Assembly: GCF_015704865.1 (NCBI RefSeq)
Contig: NZ_JADQTO010000003.1
Location: 62,001 to 126,000 of the forward strand
DNA length: 64,000 nucleotides
Direction: 5' to 3'
Origin: Actinoplanes aureus
GTDB taxonomy: Bacteria; Actinomycetota; Actinomycetes; Mycobacteriales; Micromonosporaceae
A program made the position numbers and the translations under genes. The notes below the pieces were generated by a model. It was not told the origin of the DNA, did not search any database, and was given only the letters and a program-made list of their open reading frames with translations. Within the stretch, counting starts at the first letter, position 1. Each line of letters opens with the position of its first letter. Shown one piece after another: positions 1 through 7,756 of the stretch.

Positions 1-629
1 AACAGCTCGTCGAGGCGGTGTGAGATGTAGATGACCGCGACACCGGAGGCGGTGAGCCGCCGGACCACGTCGAACAGCACCTCGATCTCGGCGTCGGTGA
101 GGATCGCCGACGGCTCGTCGAGGATCAGCACCTTCGCGTCGCCGGAGAGGGCCTTCGCGATCGAGACCTGCTGCTGCTCGGCGATCGACAGGTCGCCGAC
201 GGTGGCGGTCGCGTACTTCGCCGGGAGGCCGAGCACTTCGAGGAGCTCGACCACCCGCTCGTTCTGCGCGTTCCAGTCGACCCGTCCGCCCTTCTTGAGC
301 TCCTTGCCGAGGAAGATGTTCTCCGCGACGGTGAGCTCGGCGAAGAGCTGCGGCTCCTGGTAGACGGTGGCGATACCGAGGGCGATCGCGTCGGTGGTGG
401 AGCTGATCCGCACCGGGGCGCCGTCCCACTCGACGTCGCCCGTGTCGGCCTGCTCCGCCCCCGAGATGATTTTGATCATCGTGGACTTGCCGGCGCCGTT
501 CTCACCGACGAGAGCGTGGACCTTGCCCGCCCGTACCGTGAAATCGCCGTGCTGAATGGCCCGGACCGCGCCGAACCGCTTGCTGACAGCGGTAAGGCGC
601 AGTCTCGGGGTTTCGTTTTTGTCGGCCAT
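1..629 (-). CDS. Sugar ABC transporter ATP-binding protein, truncated by window start
   Basis: This is the N-terminal part (about 209 residues) of a duplicated-type sugar import ATPase of the RbsA/MglA/RhaT class; the rest lies before base 1. The Walker A motif GENGAGKST is near residue 40, the signature LSIAEQQQ and Walker B VLILDEPSA follow. It energises uptake by the carbohydrate transporter whose binding protein is encoded just upstream. Its ATG shares one base with the TGA of that gene (TGATG at 627-631), so translation is probably coupled. The substrate is inferred only from the binding protein. Family assignment is firm; the sugar is not. Confidence 0.92.
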   Translation of the reverse strand, partial: MADKNETPRLRLTAVSKRFGAVRAIQHGDFTVRAGKVHALVGENGAGKSTMIKIISGAEQADTGDVEWDGAPVRISSTTDAIALGIATVYQEPQLFAELTVAENIFLGKELKKGGRVDWNAQNERVVELLEVLGLPAKYATATVGDLSIAEQQQVSIAKALSGDAKVLILDEPSAILTDAEIEVLFDVVRRLTASGVAVIYISHRLDEL

Positions 630-1657
630 CAGTAGTTGAACTGGTCGACGTTCTGGTCGGTGATCGCCAGCGCCGGGCCGAGGAGCAGCATCTTGTCGGC
701 CTCGGTGTACTCCACCGCGGACAGCTCGCTGGAGACGTTGTTGGTGGCGGCGAACGGCTTGCCCTGGGCGATCTGGGCGCCGGCCCACGCGGTCAGGTAG
801 CCGAGGTTCTCCACGTCCCAGAGGATCGCGGCGGTCGACGACTTGTCCTGCAGGTACGGCTTCATCGCCTGCGGGGTGCCCAGGCCGACGGTGAAGACCT
901 TGCCGATCTTGCCGGCGTCCTTGACCGCCTGCGCCACACCAGGCGCACTCGACGTGCACTCGCCGACCAGGCCGGTCAGGTCCGGGTGCGCGTTCATCAG
1001 GTCGGTCGCCATCTGCGTCGCCTTCGCCTGGTCCTCACCGGCGTAGACGATGTCGACGATCTGGGCCTCCGGGTACTTCTCCTTGGTGTACGCCTTCTGC
1101 ACCTCGATCCACGAGTTCAGGTTCTCCGCGGTCTGGCCGCAGGAGACGATCGCGTACTTGCCCTTGCCGCCCATCGCCTTGAGCAGCGCATCGGTCAGGC
1201 CCTGGCCGATGCCCTCGGCGGTGGCCTGGTTGACGAAGACCTCACGGACACTGCTCGGCGCGTCGGTGTCGGCGGTGGCGACGTGGATGCCGGCGTCCTT
1301 GGCCTGCTGGAGCAGCGGTGCCATCGAGTCCGGGTCGTTCGGCGCGACGATCAGGGCGTCGACCTTTTGCTGGATGTAGGACCGCACGATGTCGGCCTGC
1401 GCGGCGGCGTCGGCCTGGGTCGGGCCCTGGTAGAGCCACTCGACGTTGCCGAGCGCGGCGGCGGCTTCCTTGCCGCCGGCGTTCATCGCCTCGAAGTAGG
1501 GGACACCCTGCAGCTTCGGGACGAAGGCCACCTTGTAGGTCTTGCTGCCGGCGTCGGTTCCGCCGGCCGTGTCAGTTTCGTTCTTCTTGGTGCAACCGGT
1601 GAGAGCTATGGCGGCCGTCGCGGTGAGGGCGACAGCAGCAGCGAACCGAGGGCGCAT
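629..1657 (-). CDS. Sugar ABC transporter substrate-binding lipoprotein (RhaS/LsrB-like)
   Basis: An extracytoplasmic binding protein of the Peripla_BP_4 fold, about 342 residues. The chosen ATG at 1657 follows a strong ribosome site (AGGAGG, about 4 bases upstream) and gives a lipoprotein signal, MRPRFAAAV followed by a hydrophobic stretch and the lipobox LTGC near residue 22; the frame stays open 17 codons further upstream without a better start. The mature protein opens with KVAFVPKLQGVPYFEAM, the style of rhamnose and AI-2 binding proteins. It precedes the ATPase gene in one operon. Rhamnose is the best guess for the ligand, but AI-2 or another deoxysugar cannot be excluded. Confidence 0.88.
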   Translation of the reverse strand: MRPRFAAAVALTATAAIALTGCTKKNETDTAGGTDAGSKTYKVAFVPKLQGVPYFEAMNAGGKEAAAALGNVEWLYQGPTQADAAAQADIVRSYIQQKVDALIVAPNDPDSMAPLLQQAKDAGIHVATADTDAPSSVREVFVNQATAEGIGQGLTDALLKAMGGKGKYAIVSCGQTAENLNSWIEVQKAYTKEKYPEAQIVDIVYAGEDQAKATQMATDLMNAHPDLTGLVGECTSSAPGVAQAVKDAGKIGKVFTVGLGTPQAMKPYLQDKSSTAAILWDVENLGYLTAWAGAQIAQGKPFAATNNVSSELSAVEYTEADKMLLLGPALAITDQNVDQFNY

Positions 1658-1678
1658 GACGCCTCCTGTTGAGGATTC

Positions 1679-1811
1679 TTGAAACGTTCTAGCCGAGGTG
1701 TGACTCACGTTACGAGGCCGTTAGCGCAGGGTCAAGAGTTGACCCAGGCGGGTTCGAAAGAACTGCCCGCCATTGGCCTGATCTGGGTGAGTTAACTAGT
1801 GAGACGTTTCA
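1679..1811 (-). promoter_or_regulatory. Two LacI-type operator-like sites before the sugar ABC operon
   Basis: Two related near-palindromes lie upstream of the binding-protein start: TTGAAACGTTCTAG at 1679-1692 and TGAGACGTTTCA at 1800-1811. Both approximate TGAAACGTTTCA, a pattern typical of LacI-family repressor sites in actinomycetes. The repressor gene is not in this part of the window. Assignment is by motif only. Confidence 0.45.
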
Positions 1812-1836
1812 AGGCGTTGGGCGCCGCTTCCGGGTA

Positions 1837-2000
1837 GGGCTTGTCTCTCCTGTGGGCTTGGCCTTCCGAGTGGGCCTGCCTCCTTGCGGGGCTGGCCTTC
1901 CACTGGGGCCGGCTTCCTTGCGGGCTGGCCTCCGTAGAGGCCGCCTCCATGCAGGGCTGCGTCCTTACGCGGGGCCGCCTCCTTGCGGGCCGCCAACCCG
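1837..2000. repeat. Degenerate tandem repeat tract of about 18 bp units in a gene-free gap
   Basis: The gap between the DUF3618 gene (ending at 2052) and the sugar-operon promoter holds about nine degenerate units with the flavour GGCC-GCCTCCTTGCG, alternating GGCTGGCCTTCC and GGCCGCCTCC forms. No ribosome site or family-like protein accompanies the short open frames that cross it. Besides the tract, the gap holds the hairpin at 2011-2050 and the operators near 1800. Function unknown. Confidence 0.5.
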
Positions 2001-2010
2001 GTGGGGCTCG

Positions 2011-2050
2011 CTTCCCGTGGGCCTCGCCGGCGAGGCGAGACCCACGGGAG
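2011..2050 (-). terminator. GC-rich hairpin after the DUF3618 gene
   Basis: The arm CCCGTGGGCCTCGCC (2014-2028) faces GGCGAGGCGAGACCCACGGG (2029-2048), giving a long stem with a small bulge. It lies directly downstream of the stop at 2052 on the minus strand. There is no T-run, as is usual for terminators in high-GC actinomycetes. Confidence 0.55.
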
Positions 2051-2051
2051 A

Positions 2052-3776
2052 TCAGCGCGCCCGGTACCGGCGGATCAGCACGATGCCGGCGGCCGCGGCG
2101 GCCACCGCGCCGCCGATCATGGCGTAGCGCTGCGGGTCCGAAGAGACCCGGCGCGGAATCGAACCGATCGCAGCCCCCGCACGTTCGGCGGTATCCGTGG
2201 CGGACTCGGCGATGTGCGCACCGGTTTCCGCGGCGGACTGCTTGATGCGCCCAGGCACGTCCGCCTTGGCGAACAGGGCCGCGGCGGTCTCACCCATCTC
2301 GGCGCGCGTCCGCTCGATCTCGGCCTTGAGTTCCTCAGCGGATTCCGGCGTGCTCCTGCCCCCGTCACCGCGGGTAGCTGGCGCAGCCTTATTGCCCAGG
2401 TCACCGCGGGCAGCCGGCACTGCGGCCTTGTCCACGGCAACGCTCGCGGCCGTCGGCTTCGCCGCCGTTCCGGCACTTCCATGCCCGCCGGCCGGCTTCA
2501 CGGAGCTACCCGTATGGGAAGGCCCGGCCATCGGCTGCGTGCCTCTTCCCGCGTTGCTGGACTCGGCCATCTGTTGCGGTCCGTTGCCCGCGCTGCTGTA
2601 TCCGGCCACATGCAGCGGGCTCGTCCCCACGCCGCCTTGCCCGGTCCCCGAGTCCTTGTTCTTGTCCCCGTCGCCGCGCGCGGCCTGCTCGGCTGCCGCA
2701 CGGCCTTCCTCGGTATGCGGGTGCGGCGTGCTCTTCGGCATCTCGGTCTCGGTGTGCACGGGCGTAGTCAGGTAGGTCCCCGGCTCCCCGATCGCCGGCT
2801 TGTTCCCCGTGCCGCCACTGCGGGCAGCCGGGCCCGCGTCGTGAGCAGGCGCCGTGCCGGTGCTCGTACCCCCCGCCACAGCGCTGCTGCCGGCTCCCTT
2901 CGTCGGCCTGGTGCTGCTGATCTCACTGTCGATCACCGGGTCGGCGCTTGCCGTACTCGAACTCGCGCTCCCCGCGGCATGCTGACCTGGCTTCGCACTG
3001 CCGGTGCCGTATGTGCTCGACGTGGCACCCATGCCTTGCGCGGTCGGCTTCGCGCCGCCGGCACGGTGCGCACCTGGGCCTTGCGATGCGGGCTTCGCGC
3101 CGCCGGCGCTAGGCGTGCTCGATGTGGTACCTAGGCCTTGCGATGCGGGCTTCGCGCCGCCGGCGCTGGGCGTGCTCGATGTCGCACCTGGGCTCGGCGA
3201 GGCGGGCTTCGTGCTACCAGCACCGTAGGTAGTGGATGTGGCACCCGAACCCTGGGCTGCCGGCTTCGCACTGCCCGCGCCAGCCGTGCTGGTACCCGCG
3301 CTGCCCGAACCATGCGTGCCAGACGTCGCGTTGCCAATCCCACCCGAGCCCGCACCGCCGGTCGGGCTCGACGCCCCCTGCCCACCGCCGCTGCGGCCGG
3401 ACATCGCGCCGGCCGGACTGCTCTGCTGGCCGGCCGCCGCCTCGTTGTTCGGACTCCCGGGAATGTGGCCGGGCGTACCGGCTGGTTTCGCCGGTGTGGC
3501 GACCGGACCCGGCTTGTCCGATCGGTCACCGGCCGGCTTCACGGCCTGCGACCCGCCCGACGGGCTCTTGCCCTGGGTAGCGTCCTGGTCCCGGTTCGGC
3601 TTCGCCGGCGCGGGCCCGGACTTCGCCTGCCCGCCCGGTCCCGGCCGTGAATCGCCGCGGTTTCGGCCCGGCGGAGCTGGTTTCGCGTCGGTCCGCCCCT
3701 GTGCCGTACCGGTCCGATTCTGCGGAGCCGGCCCCGGCTTCGGGGCGTCGCTGTCCCGGTTGGTCGACGTGCTCAT
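2052..3776 (-). CDS. DUF3618 protein with very long Pro/Ala/Ser/Gly-rich N-terminus
   Basis: 574 residues. Roughly the first 470 are low-complexity, rich in Pro, Ala, Gly, Ser and Lys, with a 19-residue tandem repeat built on GGAKPASQG and TSSTPSA. The C-terminal 100 residues match DUF3618: the charged start ELKAEIERTRAEMGETAAAL, an amphipathic stretch, then one membrane helix near residues 550-568 ending in RRYRAR. DUF3618 proteins are usually about 100-200 residues, so this one has an exceptional extension. Its ATG overlaps the stop of the upstream holin-X gene (ATGA at 3773-3776). A membrane-surface or envelope role is likely, but the family's function is not established. Confidence 0.8.
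   Translation of the reverse strand: MSTSTNRDSDAPKPGPAPQNRTGTAQGRTDAKPAPPGRNRGDSRPGPGGQAKSGPAPAKPNRDQDATQGKSPSGGSQAVKPAGDRSDKPGPVATPAKPAGTPGHIPGSPNNEAAAGQQSSPAGAMSGRSGGGQGASSPTGGAGSGGIGNATSGTHGSGSAGTSTAGAGSAKPAAQGSGATSTTYGAGSTKPASPSPGATSSTPSAGGAKPASQGLGTTSSTPSAGGAKPASQGPGAHRAGGAKPTAQGMGATSSTYGTGSAKPGQHAAGSASSSTASADPVIDSEISSTRPTKGAGSSAVAGGTSTGTAPAHDAGPAARSGGTGNKPAIGEPGTYLTTPVHTETEMPKSTPHPHTEEGRAAAEQAARGDGDKNKDSGTGQGGVGTSPLHVAGYSSAGNGPQQMAESSNAGRGTQPMAGPSHTGSSVKPAGGHGSAGTAAKPTAASVAVDKAAVPAARGDLGNKAAPATRGDGGRSTPESAEELKAEIERTRAEMGETAAALFAKADVPGRIKQSAAETGAHIAESATDTAERAGAAIGSIPRRVSSDPQRYAMIGGAVAAAAAGIVLIRRYRAR
3000..3260 (-). repeat. 57-bp tandem repeats inside the DUF3618 gene
   Basis: Near-identical units starting at 3079 and 3136 (period 57 bp, 19 codons) share CCTTGCGATGCGGGCTTCGC and the sequence after it; more degenerate units flank them on both sides. 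They encode the repeated AKPASQG/TSSTPSAGG linker. The period is a whole number of codons, so copy-number change keeps the frame. Confidence 0.75.
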
Positions 3777-4192
3777 GAGCGCCTCCCCTGGCGGGCCGCG
3801 CTCATCAGCGTGTCGACGTCGCGCCGGCCACTGGCCATGGCGGCCTCAGGCGCCGGCGGAACGGCCTGCTGAACCTCTTTCTTACCGATCAACCCGGCGA
3901 TGCCGGCGGCCGCGAACAGCGTCACCGTCACGATCAAGGCGGCCGCCCACACCGGCATGACCAGAGCGAGCGCGGCGCCGATGGTGACGAACAGAGCGCC
4001 CACCCCGTAGAGGGCGATCACGCCGGCCCCGCCGAGGAGCCCGGCGCCCTTGCCGGCCTTCTTGCCCTTCTCCGTCATCTCGATGCGCGCCAGGGCCAGC
4101 TCGTCACGGACGAGCGTGGTCACCTGCTCGCTCAGCTGGCTGACCAGTTGCGCGGTGGAAGCCTGGTCGGTACGTGCCTCTGTATGGGTCAT
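3773..4192 (-). CDS. Holin-X / phage holin superfamily III membrane protein
   Basis: About 139 residues from the ATG at 4192, chosen because GGAGGG lies 4 bases upstream; the frame also has an ATG six codons earlier with no such site. The N-terminal third is soluble and helical (TAQLVSQLSEQVTTLVRDEL), followed by two hydrophobic segments at roughly residues 48-75 and 80-103, the layout of PF07332 proteins. Despite the name these are ordinary chromosomal actinobacterial membrane proteins, and no phage genes are nearby. It is translationally coupled to the DUF3618 gene, a pairing seen often in actinomycetes. Confidence 0.82.
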   Translation of the reverse strand: MTHTEARTDQASTAQLVSQLSEQVTTLVRDELALARIEMTEKGKKAGKGAGLLGGAGVIALYGVGALFVTIGAALALVMPVWAAALIVTVTLFAAAGIAGLIGKKEVQQAVPPAPEAAMASGRRDVDTLMSAARQGRRS

Positions 4193-4272
4193 CGTCCCTC
4201 CGTCCTGCATGGTTGTCCGCAGATCAGGTACCCCTGCAAACCCCCACTAATCAGGCCTAAGCGGTCCGCCTG

Positions 4273-4600
4273 CGCTTTTCCGGGGTACGAGTGATCCACA
4301 GTCCCCGGACTACCCCGCGATGACGTCTCTACGCCAGGCCCCACCGCGACCGCCGGGCCCATGCAGGTGGCCGCGCTCAACCCACCGCGGCGGCCGTGTT
4401 CGACGCCAAGGATGAGCGCGCGCCCGTCGCCACTGCGACAGTCGCACCGGACTCCGCGTGCTGTTCGCGGGCAGGCGAGAGAGCCTTCGTGGTCAGGCTC
4501 GTGGCCCAACGTGGGTGCTGTCTGGCGGACGTCGAGGCAGCATTGAGCGTGGGCCAAGCAAGATCACCGCTTGGTGACCCTGACGACGGAGGCCCTCTAG
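4273..4600 (+). repeat. Dispersed intergenic repeat, copy A (long form)
   Basis: This occupies the 635-base gap between the divergent holin-X and kinase genes. Block 1 (4273-4380) has the marks CGCTTTTCCGG, CAGTCCCCGGACTACC and GCGACCGCCGGGCCCATGCA, which recur in related form near 26.9, 48.9 and 57.1 kb. Block 2 (4503-4600) contains GGCCCAACGTGGGTGCTGTC and CCAAGCAAGATCACCGCTTG, both identical in inverted orientation near 57.0 kb. Block 2 could encode AKQDHRLVTLTTEAL in one frame, but there is no start or ribosome site. The rest of the gap (4193-4272 and 4601-4827) shows no gene; a TATAAC box at about 4815 precedes the kinase ATG. Confidence 0.65.
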
Positions 4601-4827
4601 GCAGCAGTGCCCGGTTGGCGCTGGGACCGTCATGGCCTGCTTATTGCCGGCGCTCTCCATGGCTGTCATGCCGGTAGCTCGGGTGCGGCGCCGACCGGCG
4701 GGGCTGGGTAGGGGCGTCGCGCCAGGGAGCGGTTGCGGCATGGCCAGGCGAAGATCGGCGTATCTCGATCTGGAGTCGCCTGGCGAAGGCGGCGTTACGG
4801 GAGCGACGGACGGGTATAACGAGGCGC

Positions 4828-7131
4828 ATGCCCGATGCGCCAGCGTTGCTAGCCGGACGGTACCGGCTGGGTGCCCTGCTCGGCCGGGGCGGCATGGGTG
4901 AGGTTCGACTGGCTCGCGACGAGGTTCTGGAACGGGACATCGCGGTCAAGGAGATCGACCAGCCGCCGGCCGAGGACGGGGACGCGGCTGCCCGGCGCAC
5001 GCTGCGGGAGGCGCGGGCCGCGGCGCGGCTCAACCATCCCGCTGTGGTCCAGGTGTACGACGTGCTCCAGCTGGACGGGCGCACCTGGATCGTCATGGAG
5101 TACGTGCCGTCGCGTTCGCTGCGTCAGGTCATCCAGGAGGACGGGGTTCTCGACCCGTACCGGGCGGCTCGGATCGGGCTCGACCTGCTGGCCGCGTTGC
5201 GGGCCGCGCACCGGGTCGGGGTGCAGCACCGGGATGTGAAACCGGCCAACGTGCTGCTCGCCGACGACGGACGGGTACTGCTCAGCGACTTCGGCATCGC
5301 CGCGGTCGACGACGACGCCGTGATCAGCCGGGCCGATGTGGTGGTGGGGTCACCGCAGTTCATGGCGCCGGAGCGGGCGCAGCTCGGGGCCGGCGGTCCG
5401 GAGGCGGACCTGTGGTCGCTCGGGGCGACCCTGTACGCGGCCGTGGAGGGTCGCGCGCCGTTCCAGCGGGCGTCGACGATGGCGACCTTGGCCGCGCTAG
5501 CCACCGAGGAGCCGGACCCGCCGCGCCAGGCCGGCGCCCTGAAGCCATTGCTGGACGGCCTGCTCCGGAAGGACCCGGCCAAGCGGATGGGAGCCGAGGA
5601 CGCGGAGGCTCTGCTCCGGAGCATCATCGCGGAGCTGGCAGAAGACGGCGCGCCCGCCGCCTGGCGCATACCCCGGCAACGGACGGCCGCGGAGCCACCG
5701 ACCAGCGCGCCGGCGGCCAGGAACGAGCAGGACTCGCTGGAAGGCGGGGGCGAGCGGGATTGGCCGGCCGCCGCCGACGACGCGGAGGCCGGCGTCAGCG
5801 ACGGCGGGGCGGCAGACGGCGAGCCGCGGGAGGGCGGCGCCCTGGAGAAGCGCGCGGCTGCCGGCGGCGCGGCAGCCGGTAATGCGGCAGCCAGCAGTGC
5901 AGCGACCGGTGGCGCGGCAACTGATGGTGCGGCAGCCGGTGGTGCGGCAGCCGGTGGTGCGGCAGCCGGCAGTGCGGTCGCTGACGTGACGGCCGGTAGT
6001 GCTGGGACCGACGGTGCGGCGACACGTGATGAGGCAGCCAGCGGCACAGCTGCCAGCGGTGCGGCAGCCGACGGTGCGGCAGCCGACGGTGCGGCGGCTG
6101 GTGGTGCGGCTAGCGGTGCGGCGGCAGGTAGAGCGGCGGCTGGCGCTGCGGTCGCCCATGATGTTGCGGCTGGTAGGGCGACGGCCAGCGATGCGGCGGC
6201 TGGTAGTTCGGCGCCGCGCGATGTGGCCGGCGGTCGGGCGGTGGGGCGTGGTGCCGCGACCGGTCGTGTGGCCGCAGGGTCATGGGAGGGTGAGCCGGCG
6301 GCGGACGGCGCTGGGCGCGACGGTGACGGCTCGCGGGGGAAGGCGGGGACGTGGCTTTTGCCCGTACCTGAAAAGGATGCTTCGCCGCGGATGACTCGGC
6401 GTGCGGCGCTTGCCGGGGTGGGTGCGCTGACCGCGCTGGTCGCGGCTGGGGCGGTGTGGCTGGTGGCCGCGCGGGGTCCGGATGAGCCGTCCGCGCAGCG
6501 GACGCGGCCGGACGTGACCGGCTCCGCCGGACCGCAGAACGTGGCGCCGCCCGGAACCAACCCGCCTGGAAGCAACCCGCCTGGAAGCAACCCGCCTGGA
6601 ACAACGCTGCCGGAAAGCCAGCCGGAAGGAACGAAGTCGCCGGGGACGGCGCCGACCGCGGCGCCGAGTGGGGGAGCGGCAGGCGCGCGGCCCGATCTCC
6701 CGGCCGGGTGGCGCGACTACCGGGATGCGACGGGCTTTGAGGTGTACGTGCCCGCGGGCTGGAAGCGGTCGAAAGAGGGCTCGATCGTCTACTTCCGCGG
6801 CGACGGGCGGGTGCTCGGCATCGATCAGACCGACAAGCCGAAGTCGGATCCGGTGGCGGACTGGGAGAACCAGTCGCGGTATCGGGTGTCGCGCGGGGAC
6901 TTCCCTAGCTATCGGGAGATCCGGATCGACCCGGTGAGATATTTCCGGAAGGCCGCCGACTGGGAGTTCACCTTCAACCGGGGCGGGGTGCGGCAGCACG
7001 TCAACAACCGGGGTGTGGTGGTCGCGGACGACAAGGCGTACGGGTTCTACTGGCAGACCCGCGACTCGGAATGGGACGCGGCCCGGGAAGACCTGCAACT
7101 GGTCTTCGACAGCTTCCGCCCTGCTCGCTGA
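4828..7131 (+). CDS. Membrane serine/threonine protein kinase with Ala/Gly repeat linker
   Basis: 767 residues. The N-terminal kinase domain (about 10-270) is complete: glycine loop GRGGMGEV at 19-26, VK lysine 41, HRDVKPAN with catalytic D136, DFG at 154 and APE at 180, so it should be active. A linker of about 240 residues follows, made of Ala/Gly-rich five-residue units, then one membrane helix at about 525-548 (ALAGVGALTALVAAGAVW). Outside lie PPGSN repeats and a C-terminal domain (about 635-767) starting PAGWRDYRDATGFEVYVPAGW. That last domain recurs in actinobacterial Hanks-type kinases and may be a sensor. GAGG precedes the ATG. Confidence 0.92.
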   Translation: MPDAPALLAGRYRLGALLGRGGMGEVRLARDEVLERDIAVKEIDQPPAEDGDAAARRTLREARAAARLNHPAVVQVYDVLQLDGRTWIVMEYVPSRSLRQVIQEDGVLDPYRAARIGLDLLAALRAAHRVGVQHRDVKPANVLLADDGRVLLSDFGIAAVDDDAVISRADVVVGSPQFMAPERAQLGAGGPEADLWSLGATLYAAVEGRAPFQRASTMATLAALATEEPDPPRQAGALKPLLDGLLRKDPAKRMGAEDAEALLRSIIAELAEDGAPAAWRIPRQRTAAEPPTSAPAARNEQDSLEGGGERDWPAAADDAEAGVSDGGAADGEPREGGALEKRAAAGGAAAGNAAASSAATGGAATDGAAAGGAAAGGAAAGSAVADVTAGSAGTDGAATRDEAASGTAASGAAADGAAADGAAAGGAASGAAAGRAAAGAAVAHDVAAGRATASDAAAGSSAPRDVAGGRAVGRGAATGRVAAGSWEGEPAADGAGRDGDGSRGKAGTWLLPVPEKDASPRMTRRAALAGVGALTALVAAGAVWLVAARGPDEPSAQRTRPDVTGSAGPQNVAPPGTNPPGSNPPGSNPPGTTLPESQPEGTKSPGTAPTAAPSGGAAGARPDLPAGWRDYRDATGFEVYVPAGWKRSKEGSIVYFRGDGRVLGIDQTDKPKSDPVADWENQSRYRVSRGDFPSYREIRIDPVRYFRKAADWEFTFNRGGVRQHVNNRGVVVADDKAYGFYWQTRDSEWDAAREDLQLVFDSFRPAR
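5830..6270 (+). repeat. Coding tandem repeat of 15-bp units in kinase linker
   Basis: About 28 imperfect 15-bp units of the type GGTGCGGCAGCCGGT encode GAAAG-like pentapeptides. The centre (about 5935-5970) has nearly identical adjacent copies, and the units diverge towards the 3' end. The unit is a whole number of codons, so length variation would not break the kinase. Confidence 0.75.
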
Positions 7132-7132
7132 C

Positions 7133-7732
7133 TCAGTAGACGCGCAGATCGTCGGTGCTGATCGAGAAAGGGAAGGGTTTGTCCGAGGTCAGCGTCTCGC
7201 CGGGCTCCGCGATCTTGTGCGGCACATACTTCTTCTCCGCCAACCGGAACAGCCGGAGGGTGACCGACTTGTATCCGTCGAAGTCCGGTTCGACGAGGAG
7301 GTACCACGGGATTCGTGCGTCGGCGTAGAAGTGCATCTTCCCGAAGCGATCGGTCGCGGCGTTGCTCGGCGAGGTGATCTCGCAAGCCAGCAGGACATTT
7401 GATGCGTCTTCGACGATGCCACCCTCGCGGGCGCTCTCGACGACGAGGTCGGGAATCACGATTGTTCTCGGCCCCAGTCGCACGTTGACTGCCTGTCTCG
7501 CTTGTAGCCCTGTGGCCTCGGCCGAGGCGAACACGGACAGCCAAAGCCGGGCGGAGATGTCTTGATGCCGCCGGTGCGGCGCGGGGCTCACCAGGAGGCT
7601 CCCATCGATCAGCTCGATGCGAGTCGACGTCTCTTCGAGCGCGAGGAACTCCTCTTCAGTCCACGGACCGCCGCGGTCCAGCAGCTTTTTCGAGCTCATC
7701 GTTCGAGTGTCGCATGGGCTCATGCCGTACAC
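7133..7732 (-). CDS. Uma2-family (DUF820) endonuclease-fold protein
   Basis: Up to 199 residues; the likely start is the ATG at 7699 (MSSKKLLDRGG), although no clear ribosome site separates it from the ATG at 7732. The restriction-endonuclease-like Uma2 fold is visible: WTEEEFLALEE, RIELIDGSLLVSPAPHRRHQ, VIPDLVVES and a LACEITSPSN motif whose Asp, Glu and following residues form the PD-(D/E)xK-type centre. Such proteins are abundant in actinomycetes and cyanobacteria, often as solitary genes of unknown role. It converges on the kinase gene, one base apart. Confidence 0.85.
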   Translation of the reverse strand: MYGMSPCDTRTMSSKKLLDRGGPWTEEEFLALEETSTRIELIDGSLLVSPAPHRRHQDISARLWLSVFASAEATGLQARQAVNVRLGPRTIVIPDLVVESAREGGIVEDASNVLLACEITSPSNAATDRFGKMHFYADARIPWYLLVEPDFDGYKSVTLRLFRLAEKKYVPHKIAEPGETLTSDKPFPFSISTDDLRVY

Positions 7733-7756
7733 CGTCGCATGCCTAGTAGGCGTGCG

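Noticed and set aside
1796..1996. Minus-strand open frame of 66 codons over the tandem tract
   Set aside because: Its composition simply mirrors the repeat, and it has no ribosome site or neighbour logic.
3773..4192. Phage holin suggesting a prophage
   Set aside because: No capsid, tail, lysin or integrase gene is near; holin-X proteins are common chromosomal actinobacterial genes.
5830..6270. Regular repeats that could suggest a CRISPR array
   Set aside because: The units are in frame, lack unique spacers of constant length and encode the Ala/Gly linker of the kinase.
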